A stretch of DNA of 64,000 bases from Eukaryota sp. TZLM1-RC (lineage: Eukaryota > Metamonada: BaSk clade). The position numbers and the translations under genes are program-made. Location of the stretch: contig JAUPSS010000003.1 of the NCBI GenBank assembly GCA_040285825.1, forward strand, positions 3,596,001-3,660,000, read 5' to 3'. The notes under the pieces are model-generated. The model did not search any database. It saw only the letters and a list, made by a program, of their open reading frames with translations, and was not told where the DNA came from. Of this stretch, positions 9,669 through 18,240 are shown piece by piece; position 1 is the first letter of the stretch, and the number at the start of each line of letters is the position of its first letter.

Positions 9669-9915
9669 CTACCTTTTCCCTCTCTTAGATCTCGTGTGAG
9701 AGCTAAAAGAATTAACTGCAGGGGAATTAGTCTTAGAATTAGAATTGGAATTCGTTTTCCGTTTCCTGGTAGTGTGAGGACCAAGGGTACGCAAATATGA
9801 TTGGTATGCCTTAGTGCTTTTGACGTCAGCAACTGGGACAGACAATGTCTCGCCGTCATATCAAACTGCGGTGCAATAAGGAATTTTATTATCATTCGAG
9901 TCTATAAAATCGAAG
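9669..9915 (-). pseudogene. Family B copy 1, end of pol (integrase tail)
   Basis: Starting with a purine-rich tract next to the LTR, this minus-strand stretch matches the last part of the family B pol (Lys/Ser-rich tail and the WYGGETSSVPVADVKST region in other copies). It is changed by several substitutions, for example the conserved TAVWYGGETS is no longer intact. It stops at 9915, where the gag-only array is inserted, and the reading continues at 15837. Confidence 0.7.
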
Positions 9916-10056
9916 TGATGCCGTTAGGCAGATGAACACACGAAGGGGAGAGAGAGAAATCTGCGTTTATTAATAAAACTGATTCATAAATGAGTATCAC
10001 ATCATCAGTCGAAATACAAAGAAACCTACTAATTCAATTTGAGTTCAACAACAACA
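9916..10056 (-). repeat. Array LTR 1 (3'-most LTR, 141 bp)
   Basis: It begins TGATGCCGTTAGGCA on the + strand and ends CAACAACAACA. It contains the near-palindrome TGCCGTTAGGCA. Confidence 0.9.
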
Positions 10057-10097
10057 CTACTTTTTCCCACTTTTCTGAGGACAAATACAGTACTGTC

Positions 10098-10853
10098 TCA
10101 ATAGAGGGAAGATATGGGGTTTGTTAAACTCTTTGGTGCATCGTTTGTGTGACACACATAATTTACCTCATGTTTGATTTTAGTTGGACAATCGCGGGAA
10201 ATGTGTCCAGGCTTGTGGCACTTGAAGCACGATTGATTTTTTAAATCCTGAGAGCGCCAAGAGGACCTCGTTTTAGTGCCAGCCGTACGTTCCACATCAT
10301 TCACTGAGGTTTTGAAACCACGAGTCCATGAAGCAACCCTAGAGCAGTCCAACAGCTCATCAGTAGTGGTTTCGACAAGAGAGTGAAGATGTGCGAATAC
10401 ATCATCTCGAATTCTCGCTAGTAGAGAACGTTGAAGACCTACGGGAAGAATTCCTCTGGCAAATCGATTCAGAAAAGCTGTGTCTGGTAACTTCAGTCCG
10501 GAAGCCCTACTCTTTACCTGGAGGAAACGTCGCAGGTAACAGGACATACGTTCTCGGACGTCACCAATACGGACATCAAGCCTCAGTTCTGACATAGCCA
10601 GACTAAAATCTTCGTACGTGGCGAACGATACGACAGATTGTAGATGTCTAAGAAGAACATTGTCACTGGAAGAGACGTCGGATTTCTGGAGAGATAGGGA
10701 CTCTAACAGAAAAGAATCGACCAAGAGTCTTGCTGGAACAAGCTCTTTCTTAGAAGTCACAGAAGAATAGATCTTCCACTCTTGTAGGAACAAGAGAACA
10801 CTTTCAACTTTCATGGAAGAAAGAGACGGGAGGTTGACAGAAGGAACAGTCAT
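10098..10853 (-). CDS. Gag-like CCHC protein, array unit 1 (subtype A)
   Basis: This 251-aa product is a retroelement Gag: a helical region of about 200 residues, a basic segment (TKTRSSWRSQDLK) and a zinc knuckle CFKCHKPGHISRDC with classical C-x2-C-x4-H-x4-C spacing, then a short tail ending PISSLY. Gag proteins package the element RNA in virus-like particles. The frame is also open upstream to 10964, into LTR 2; the Met at 10853 is chosen because it is the only start usable in all six units. Subtype A is marked by WKIY, SSDN and DAPKS. Confidence 0.8.
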   Translation of the reverse strand: MTVPSVNLPSLSSMKVESVLLFLQEWKIYSSVTSKKELVPARLLVDSFLLESLSLQKSDVSSSDNVLLRHLQSVVSFATYEDFSLAMSELRLDVRIGDVRERMSCYLRRFLQVKSRASGLKLPDTAFLNRFARGILPVGLQRSLLARIRDDVFAHLHSLVETTTDELLDCSRVASWTRGFKTSVNDVERTAGTKTRSSWRSQDLKNQSCFKCHKPGHISRDCPTKIKHEVNYVCHTNDAPKSLTNPISSLY

Positions 10854-10867
10854 CTGAAATAAGAAAA

Positions 10868-10879
10868 GCCAATAATTAT
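10868..10879 (-). other. Primer-site-like motif inside the 5' LTR, unit 1
   Basis: On the minus strand ATAATTATTGGC follows the LTR directly. The same 12 bases follow the 5' LTRs of family D and of the family D-related array. It could be a primer-binding site, but no tRNA can be named. It leads to TTTCTTATTTCAG just before the gag ATG, which also looks like a splice acceptor. Each array unit has this motif. Confidence 0.5.
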
Positions 10880-11020
10880 TGATGCCGTTAGGCAGATGAA
10901 CACACGAAGGGGAGAGAGAGAAATCTGCGTTTATTAATAAAACTGATTCATAAATGAGTATCACATCATCAGTCGAAATACAAAGAAACCTACTAATTCA
11001 ATTTGAGTTCAACAACAACA
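10880..11020 (-). repeat. Array LTR 2 (141 bp)
   Basis: Same sequence as LTR 1 by eye; it serves as 5' LTR of unit 1 and 3' LTR of unit 2. Confidence 0.9.
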
Positions 11021-11061
11021 CTACTTTTTCCCACTTTTCTGAGGACAAATACAGTACTGTC

Positions 11062-11817
11062 TCAATAGAGGGAAGATATGGGGTTTGTTAAACTCTTTGG
11101 TGCATCGTTTGTGTGACACACATAATTTACCTCATGTTTGATTTTAGTTGGACAATCGCGGGAAATGTGTCCAGGCTTGTGGCACTTGAAGCACGATTGA
11201 TTTTTTAAATCCTGAGAGCGCCAAGAGGACCTCGTTTTAGTGCCAGCCGTACGTTCCACATCATTCACTGAGGTTTTGAAACCACGAGTCCATGAAGCAA
11301 CCCTAGAGCAGTCCAACAGCTCATCAGTAGTGGTTTCGACAAGAGAGTGAAGATGTGCGAATACATCATCTCGAATTCTCGCTAGTAGAGAACGTTGAAG
11401 ACCTACGGGAAGAATTCCTCTGGCAAATCGATTCAGAAAAGCTGTGTCTGGTAACTTCAGTCCGGAAGCCCTACTCTTTACCTGGAGGAAACGTCGCAGG
11501 TAACAGGACATACGTTCTCGGACGTCACCAATACGGACATCAAGCCTCAGTTCTGACATAGCCAGACTAAAATCTTCGTACGTGGCGAACGATACGACAG
11601 ATTGTAGATGTCTAAGAAGAACATTGTCACTGGAAGAGACGTCGGATTTCTGGAGAGATAGGGACTCTAACAGAAAAGAATCGACCAAGAGTCTTGCTGG
11701 AACAAGCTCTTTCTTAGAAGTCACAGAAGAATAGATCTTCCACTCTTGTAGGAACAAGAGAACACTTTCAACTTTCATGGAAGAAAGAGACGGGAGGTTG
11801 ACAGAAGGAACAGTCAT
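11062..11817 (-). CDS. Gag-like CCHC protein, array unit 2 (subtype A)
   Basis: The protein is identical by eye to that of unit 1 from the Met onward. The upstream LTR 3 is 2 bp shorter, which closes the frame before this Met; this supports MTVPSVNL as the real N-terminus. Confidence 0.8.
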   Translation of the reverse strand: MTVPSVNLPSLSSMKVESVLLFLQEWKIYSSVTSKKELVPARLLVDSFLLESLSLQKSDVSSSDNVLLRHLQSVVSFATYEDFSLAMSELRLDVRIGDVRERMSCYLRRFLQVKSRASGLKLPDTAFLNRFARGILPVGLQRSLLARIRDDVFAHLHSLVETTTDELLDCSRVASWTRGFKTSVNDVERTAGTKTRSSWRSQDLKNQSCFKCHKPGHISRDCPTKIKHEVNYVCHTNDAPKSLTNPISSLY

Positions 11818-11843
11818 CTGAAATAAGAAAAGCCAATAATTAT

Positions 11844-11982
11844 TGATGCCGTTAGGCAGATGAACACACGAAGGGGAGAGAGAAATCTGCGTTTATTAAT
11901 AAAACTGATTCATAAATGAGTATCACATCATCAGTCGAAATACAAAGAAACCTACTAATTCAATTTGAGTTCAACAACAACA
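11844..11982 (-). repeat. Array LTR 3 (139 bp variant)
   Basis: It lacks one AG of the GGGGAGAGAGAG run found in the 141-bp LTRs. It lies between an A and a B unit, as does LTR 6. Confidence 0.9.
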
Positions 11983-12023
11983 CTACTTTTTCCCACTTTT
12001 CTGAGGACAAATACAGTACTGTC

Positions 12024-12779
12024 TCAATAGAGGGAAGATATGGGGTTTGTTAAACTCATTGGTGCATCGTTTGTGTGACACACATAATTTACCTCATGTT
12101 TGATTTTAGTTGGACAATCGCGGGAGATGTGTCCAGGCTTGTGGCACTTGAAGCACGATTGATTTTTTAAATCCTGAGAGCGCCAAGAGGACCTCGTTTT
12201 AGTGCCAGCCGTACGTTCCACATCATTCACTGAGGTTTTGAAACCACGAGTCCATGAAGCAACCCTAGAGCAGTCCAACAGCTCATCAGTAGTGGTTTCG
12301 ACAAGAGAGTGAAGATGTGCGAATACATCATCTCGAATTCTCGCTAGTAGAGAACGCTGAAGACCTACGGGAAGAATTCCTCTGGCAAATCGATTCAGAA
12401 AAGCTGTGTCTGGTAACTTCAGTCCGGAAGCCCTACTCTTTACCTGGAGGAAACGTCGCAGGTAACAGGACATACGTTCTCGGACGTCACCAATACGGAC
12501 ATCAAGCCTCAGTTCTGACATAGCCAGACTAAAATCTTCGTACGTGGCGAACGATACGACAGATTGTAGATGTCTAAGAAGAACATCGTCACTGGAAGAG
12601 ACGTCGGATTTCTGGAGAGATAGGGACTCTAACAGAAAAGAATCGACCAACAGTCTTGCTGGAACAAGCTCTTTCTTAGAAGTCACAGAAGAATAGATCT
12701 CCCACTCTTGTAGGAACAAGAGAACACTTTCAACTTTCATGGAAGAAAGAGACGGGAGGTTGACAGAAGGAACAGTCAT
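12024..12779 (-). CDS. Gag-like CCHC protein, array unit 3 (subtype B)
   Basis: Same Gag as unit 1 except for the subtype B markers WEIY, SSDD and DAPMS, together with silent changes that also recur in units 4 and 6. The knuckle is intact. The frame is open upstream into LTR 4. Confidence 0.8.
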   Translation of the reverse strand: MTVPSVNLPSLSSMKVESVLLFLQEWEIYSSVTSKKELVPARLLVDSFLLESLSLQKSDVSSSDDVLLRHLQSVVSFATYEDFSLAMSELRLDVRIGDVRERMSCYLRRFLQVKSRASGLKLPDTAFLNRFARGILPVGLQRSLLARIRDDVFAHLHSLVETTTDELLDCSRVASWTRGFKTSVNDVERTAGTKTRSSWRSQDLKNQSCFKCHKPGHISRDCPTKIKHEVNYVCHTNDAPMSLTNPISSLY

Positions 12780-12805
12780 CTGAAATAAGAAGGGCCAATA
12801 ATTAT

Positions 12806-12946
12806 TGATGCCGTTAGGCAGATGAACACACGAAGGGGAGAGAGAGAAATCTGCGTTTATTAATAAAACTGATTCATAAATGAGTATCACATCATCAGTC
12901 GAAATACAAAGAAACCTACTAATTCAATTTGAGTTCAACAACAACA
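12806..12946 (-). repeat. Array LTR 4 (141 bp)
   Basis: 141-bp form between two B units. Confidence 0.9.
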
Positions 12947-12987
12947 CTACTTTTTCCCACTTTTCTGAGGACAAATACAGTACTGTC

Positions 12988-13743
12988 TCAATAGAGGGAA
13001 GATATGGGGTTTGTTAAACTCATTGGTGCATCGTTTGTGTGACACACATAATTTACCTCATGTTTGATTTTAGTTGGACAATCGCGGGAGATGTGTCCAG
13101 GCTTGTGGCACTTGAAGCACGATTGATTTTTTAAATCCTGAGAGCGCCAAGAGGACCTCGTTTTAGTGCCAGCCGTACGTTCCACATCATTCACTGAGGT
13201 TTTGAAACCACGAGTCCATGAAGCAACCCTAGAGCAGTCCAACAGCTCATCAGTAGTGGTTTCGACAAGAGAGTGAAGATGTGCGAATACATCATCTCGA
13301 ATTCTCGCTAGTAGAGAACGCTGAAGACCTACGGGAAGAATTCCTCTGGCAAATCGATTCAGAAAAGCTGTGTCTGGTAACTTCAGTCCGGAAGCCCTAC
13401 TCTTTACCTGGAGGAAACGTCGCAGGTAACAGGACATACGTTCTCGGACGTCACCAATACGGACATCAAGCCTCAATTCTGACATAGCCAGACTAAAATC
13501 TTCGTACGTGGCGAACGATACGACAGATTGTAGATGTCTAAGAAGAACATCGTCACTGGAAGAGACGTCGGATTTCTGGAGAGATAGGGACTCTAACAGA
13601 AAAGAATCGACCAAGAGTCTTGCTGGAACAAGCTGTTTCTTAGAAGTCACAGAAGAATAGATCTCCCACTCTTGTAGGAACAAGAGAACACTTTCAACTT
13701 TCATGGAAGAAAGAGACGGGAGGTTGACAGAAGGAACAGTCAT
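12988..13743 (-). CDS. Gag-like CCHC protein, array unit 4 (subtype B)
   Basis: Subtype B Gag with one private change, KKQL in place of KKEL near residue 36. The knuckle is intact. Confidence 0.8.
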   Translation of the reverse strand: MTVPSVNLPSLSSMKVESVLLFLQEWEIYSSVTSKKQLVPARLLVDSFLLESLSLQKSDVSSSDDVLLRHLQSVVSFATYEDFSLAMSELRLDVRIGDVRERMSCYLRRFLQVKSRASGLKLPDTAFLNRFARGILPVGLQRSLLARIRDDVFAHLHSLVETTTDELLDCSRVASWTRGFKTSVNDVERTAGTKTRSSWRSQDLKNQSCFKCHKPGHISRDCPTKIKHEVNYVCHTNDAPMSLTNPISSLY

Positions 13744-13769
13744 CTGAAATAAGAAGGGCCAATAATTAT

Positions 13770-13910
13770 TGATGCCGTTAGGCAGATGAACACACGAAGG
13801 GGAGAGAGAGAAATCTGCGTTTATTAATAAAACTGATTCATAAATGAGTATCACATCATCAGTCGAAATACAAAGAAACCTACTAATTCAATTTGAGTTC
13901 AACAACAACA
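13770..13910 (-). repeat. Array LTR 5 (141 bp)
   Basis: 141-bp form between a B and an A unit. Confidence 0.9.
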
Positions 13911-13951
13911 CTACTTTTTCCCACTTTTCTGAGGACAAATACAGTACTGTC

Positions 13952-14707
13952 TCAATAGAGGGAAGATATGGGGTTTGTTAAACTCTTTGGTGCATCGTTT
14001 GTGTGACACACATAATTTACCTCATGTTTGATTTTAGTTGGACAATCGCGGGAAATGTGTCCAGGCTTGTGGCACTTGAAGCACGATTGATTTTTTAAAT
14101 CCTGAGAGCGCCAAGAGGACCTCGTTTTAGTGCCAGCCGTACGTTCCACATCATTCACTGAAGTTTTGAAACCACGAGTCCATGAAGCAACCCTAGAGCA
14201 GTCCAACAGCTCATCAGTAGTGGTTTCGACAAGAGAGTGAAGATGTGCGAATACATCATCTCGAATTCTCGCTAGTAGAGAACGTTGAAGACCTACGGGA
14301 AGAATTCCTCTGGCAAATCGATTCAGAAAAGCTGTGTCTGGTAACTTCAGTCCGGAAGCCCTACTCTTTACCTGGAGGAAACGTCGCAGGTAACAGGACA
14401 TACGTTCTCGGACGTCACCAATACGGACATCAAGCCTCAGTTCTGACATAGCCAGACTAAAATCTTCGTACGTGGCGAACGATACGACAGATTGTAGATG
14501 TCTAAGAAGAACATTGTCACTGGAAGAGACGTCGGATTTCTGGAGAGATAGGGACTCTAACAGAAAAGAATCGACCAAGAGTCTTGCTGGAACAAGCTCT
14601 TTCTTAGAAGTCACAGAAGAATAGATCTTCCACTCTTGTAGGAACAAGAGAACACTTTCAACTTTCATGGAAGAAAGAGACGGGAGGTTGACAGAAGGAA
14701 CAGTCAT
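13952..14707 (-). CDS. Gag-like CCHC protein, array unit 5 (subtype A)
   Basis: Subtype A Gag, the same as unit 2 by eye apart from a silent change near 14161. The 139-bp LTR 6 lies upstream and closes the frame before the Met, as in unit 2. Confidence 0.8.
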   Translation of the reverse strand: MTVPSVNLPSLSSMKVESVLLFLQEWKIYSSVTSKKELVPARLLVDSFLLESLSLQKSDVSSSDNVLLRHLQSVVSFATYEDFSLAMSELRLDVRIGDVRERMSCYLRRFLQVKSRASGLKLPDTAFLNRFARGILPVGLQRSLLARIRDDVFAHLHSLVETTTDELLDCSRVASWTRGFKTSVNDVERTAGTKTRSSWRSQDLKNQSCFKCHKPGHISRDCPTKIKHEVNYVCHTNDAPKSLTNPISSLY

Positions 14708-14733
14708 CTGAAATAAGAAAAGCCAATAATTAT

Positions 14734-14872
14734 TGATGCCGTTAGGCAGATGAACACACGAAGGGGAGAGAGAAATCTGCGTTTATTAATAAAACTGATT
14801 CATAAATGAGTATCACATCATCAGTCGAAATACAAAGAAACCTACTAATTCAATTTGAGTTCAACAACAACA
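14734..14872 (-). repeat. Array LTR 6 (139 bp variant)
   Basis: Same 2-bp shortening as LTR 3, again between an A and a B unit. Confidence 0.9.
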
Positions 14873-14913
14873 CTACTTTTTCCCACTTTTCTGAGGACAA
14901 ATACAGTACTGTC

Positions 14914-15669
14914 TCAATAGAGGGAAGATATGGGGTTTGTTAAACTCATTGGTGCATCGTTTGTGTGACACACATAATTTACCTCATGTTTGATTTTAGT
15001 TGGACAATCGCGGGAGATGTGTCCAGGCTTGTGGCACTTGAAGCACGATTGATTTTTTAAATCCTGAGAGCGCCAAGAGGACCTCGTTTTAGTGCCAGCC
15101 GTACGTTCCACATCATTCACTGAGGTTTTGAAACCACGAGTCCATGAAGCAACCCTAGAGCAGTCCAACAGCTCATCAGTAGTGGTTTCGACAAGAGAGT
15201 GAAGATGTGCGAATACATCATCTCGAATTCTCGCTAGTAGAGAACGCTGAAGACCTACGGGAAGAATTCCTCTGGCAAATCGATTCAGAAAAGCTGTGTC
15301 TGGTAACTTCAGTCCGGAAGCCCTACTCTTTACCTGGAGGAAACGTCGCAGGTAACAGGACATACGTTCTCGGACGTCACCAATACGGACATCAAGCCTC
15401 AGTTCTGACATAGCCAGACTAAAATCTTCGTACGTGGCGAACGATACGACAGATTGTAGATGTCTAAGAAGAACATCGTCACTGGAAGAGACGTCGGATT
15501 TCTGGAGAGATAGGGACTCTAACAGAAAAGAATCGACCAAGAGTCTTGCTGGAACAAGCTCTTTCTTAGAAGTCACAGAAGAATAGATCTCCCACTCTTG
15601 TAGGAACAAGAGAACACTTTCAACTTTCATGGAAGAAAGAGACGGGAGGTTGACAGAAGGAACAGTCAT
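14914..15669 (-). CDS. Gag-like CCHC protein, array unit 6 (subtype B)
   Basis: Subtype B Gag, knuckle intact, nearly identical to unit 3. It is the 5'-most unit of the array in the minus-strand sense; the frame is open upstream into LTR 7. Confidence 0.8.
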   Translation of the reverse strand: MTVPSVNLPSLSSMKVESVLLFLQEWEIYSSVTSKKELVPARLLVDSFLLESLSLQKSDVSSSDDVLLRHLQSVVSFATYEDFSLAMSELRLDVRIGDVRERMSCYLRRFLQVKSRASGLKLPDTAFLNRFARGILPVGLQRSLLARIRDDVFAHLHSLVETTTDELLDCSRVASWTRGFKTSVNDVERTAGTKTRSSWRSQDLKNQSCFKCHKPGHISRDCPTKIKHEVNYVCHTNDAPMSLTNPISSLY

Positions 15670-15695
15670 CTGAAATAAGAAGGGCCAATAATTAT

Positions 15696-15836
15696 TGATG
15701 CCGTTAGGCAGATGAACACACGAAGGGGAGAGAGAGAAATCTGCGTTTATTAATAAAACTGATTCATAAATGAGTATCACATCATCAGTCGAAATACAAA
15801 GAAACCTACTAATTCAATTTGAGTTCAACAACAACA
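15696..15836 (-). repeat. Array LTR 7 (5'-most LTR, 141 bp)
   Basis: The outer LTR ends ACAACA at 15836, followed by the GAAG duplication at 15837-15840 and then by family B sequence resuming where it was interrupted at 9915. Confidence 0.9.
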
Positions 15837-18061
15837 GAAGTGATCTATAATCTTAATGATTACAGATTCTTCCATATCACCGGCAGCAATGTTCTTATGC
15901 CAATCTATAATTTCTTTAGGGAAGTCAAAGAGGTATAGTTTACAACGATTAATACTTGCCGTAGACATCGAACCAGTGACGAGATTCTTGAGTAATAAAC
16001 TTTTATTGGATTTAACTTCTTCAACGAGAAAAGGGCCAGCGAAGCAACCATGGAGTTTACCATTAGTCTTTAATCACAAAACTAAGTCCCCTTTAGTAAA
16101 AGGGTTCCTATATTTGTTAACTTCAGGCAGTTGTTGAGCTTGCCTGAGCTCTGCTTCTTCTCTCTTCTTTGAAATCCTTTCAAGTTTTGCTTCAAGATCT
16201 TTAACAAAGGGAATATTAACATTAGCTGATTTTATTAGTTCAAATATATTACCAGGATAAGCTCTAAGGCTGTGGTCGCTACCAAACATCAAATTGTAGG
16301 GCGAATGACCAGTAACTCTACTAATAGTTGAATTGATTTGAAATTGTACAATTGGGATATATTCACTTCAATTGCTATAATCGCCAGAGTTCACCAAAAT
16401 CTATCTTAGACTTTGTAAAATGTCTCTGTGCCGTCTTTCTACTAAACCATTGCTTTGTGAAAAGCTAGTTAGTGAACGACTTACTTCAATGTTTAATAAA
16501 TCGCATAACCCTTTGAATATGGCATTTGCAAATTCAATACCATTGTCGCTATGAATCAACAGTGGGATACCAAAAATTGATACTACACTCTATAGGAGGT
16601 GATTGGTTGCCTCCACTGTATTCAATTCCTTTACAGGGCAAGTGATCGTATACCTAGTGAACGAATCTACAAAAACTATTAAATATTTGAATCCATTATC
16701 ATCTTGTTGTAATGGTCCAAAAGTGTCTGCATTTGATCGAGCAAAAGGTCGATCAGCCCAAAGAGAGCCAGATGATTCAATGACATTTTTAGGCACATGT
16801 GCCGTCTTTTGACATGCTGGGCATCTCTTAATATGATTAATCATGTCTTTGCGCATGTCGGGCCAAAAGTAATTACTATTGAGTAATTTCTTTACGCTAG
16901 CCGTCACACTAGGATGGCCAACATTTGCATGTCCATGAATTATAGTTAAGGTCTGCTTCTTTAAACTATCTGGGATAACACTCTTCCCACGATTGTTGGT
17001 ATACAATTGAATATCTGAATTATAATTGTAATCTTTGTAATAATTAGGATTTGAATCAACATCTATAAGTTGTTCTTGCCTAATCTTTGAGATCCAAGTG
17101 TCAAATAAATCAAATTTAGTATCCTCAACTGCTTCTTTTAAGGCAGATAAGCTATTGATTGTGGGTAGCTCAATTGTGGACGGTTGACTAATATCACCCC
17201 TTAACAAATTAACTCTAGTTAATAAATTTAAATAGGGTAATTGTTCTTCAACTCTGTGAGGTGCCAAGTTTCTCACTTGTTGGACTCGAAGGGTTTTGGG
17301 TTTGGTATCAACCAATCTAGACAACATGTCTGCCCAATAATTCTCCTCGCATGCAGTGTGGACTACATCAAAATTGAATTCTGACAATATTGGTAGCCAC
17401 CTCTTCACAATTCTGTTCTTTTCAGGAGCTGATCTAAGGTATGCTAAGTTTCTATGATCAGTGAATATAGTTAATTTCCTCGAAATTAAATAATTTTCTA
17501 AACTACTGTCACTGAGAATTAGTAAAATTGCATACAACTCTTTCTGAAGTACAGACCAATTTTTTTGTGAAGTTGATAATAATCTGCTATAGAAGGCAAT
17601 AGGTACAACCTTTCTCTTAATTAGCGGTGTCGTAGGATCCTTAGGTGGGTTAGCTTCTTGCCATATTACTCCACCTACAGCCACATCAGACGCGTCAGCA
17701 CTTATTAAAATATGCTTGTTTTCTGAGGGCAATTCAAGAGGGTTATTTGCTTTAATAAGATTTATAATCTTATCAAAAGCCCCGTCATGATCAGAAGTCC
17801 ACTTGATTTTTGACGGTTTGTTTCTGGTTAATTTGTTGATTGGTTCTATCAAATTAGACAAATTTGGCAACCAGTCAGGTATATAATTGATCAAACCTAT
17901 AAAACTCCTAACTTCAGGTAATGTCCTGGGTTTGGGTAGGTTGATCAGTCCCTCAATCTTAGATTCATCTATATAACGGGTCTTGTTTACAAAAATACTA
18001 CCTAGAATTTTTATTTCATGTCTGCAAGTGGTTAAGCTACACTTGGGTAGGCCCAGGTTAA
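15837..18061 (-). pseudogene. Family B copy 1, RNase H and integrase part of pol
   Basis: The minus-strand frame 17894-16590 (434 aa) starts in the RT connection (INYIPDWLPNLSNLIEPINK). It has an RNase H domain (ISADASDVAVGGVIWQ, FTDHRNLAYL), then an integrase zinc finger HGHANVGHPS..CPACQK, and enters the DDE core (ADTFGPLQQDDNGF, D conserved). Frameshifts near 16600 and 16370 break the core before the catalytic Glu region; 16292-16074 and the rest carry the C-terminal domain. Compared with copies 2 and 3 it has several unique substitutions, including CEENYW for GEENYW. It is non-functional, and is cut at 18061 by the LINE C-containing insert. Confidence 0.85.
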
Positions 18062-18240
18062 CTGGATTTATAAATGGAAAAATAATTTCACCAGAATTAA
18101 TCTATCTATATTTATTGAGCATGCACAATAAAAAATTTGATAACATAATTGCTGCTGACGTTAGCACTTTTGTTCCAGAAAGTAAACAGCAAATTAATCA
18201 CTTTTTGGCTGTTTTGCTGAAATTTATTTTTATTTATTGA
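18062..18240. other. Insert of unknown origin in family B copy 1
   Basis: The family B sequence breaks at 18061 (after CCCAGGTTAACT) and resumes at about 20211. This first part has a + frame with NKKFDNIIAADVSTFVPES, not recognised. No clear target duplication was found for the insert as a whole. Confidence 0.35.

Larger units (their letters stand above)
9916..15836 (-). mobile_element. Tandem LTR-sharing array of a gag-only retroelement (7 LTRs, 6 gag units)
   Basis: Seven near-identical LTRs (139-141 bp, TGATGCC at one end and CAACAACAACA at the other on the + strand) alternate with six internal units of 823 bp. Each unit, read on the minus strand, has a conserved motif next to the 5' LTR, a 251-aa Gag with a CCHC knuckle and a purine tract before the 3' LTR. 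There is no protease, reverse transcriptase or integrase. The whole array lies in family B copy 1 and is flanked by one GAAG (9912-9915 and 15837-15840). Repeat period is 964, 964, 962, 964, 964, 962 bp. This is the layout of the terminal-repeat/Gag (TR-GAG) class described in plants, here as a multimer. Confidence 0.9.

Noticed and set aside
10391-10597. 68-aa + strand frame recurring in each array unit
   Set aside because: It is the antisense shadow of the Gag gene; it recurs only because the unit recurs.
9916-15836. CRISPR-like regular repeat array
   Set aside because: The period is about 963 bp with coding units and LTR structure; there are no short repeats with unique spacers.
9912-15844. 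8-bp duplication GAAGTGAT around the gag-only array
   Set aside because: The second half, TGAT, is also the start of the LTR (TGATGCC). With 4-bp duplications in families B and D, GAAG is the better reading.
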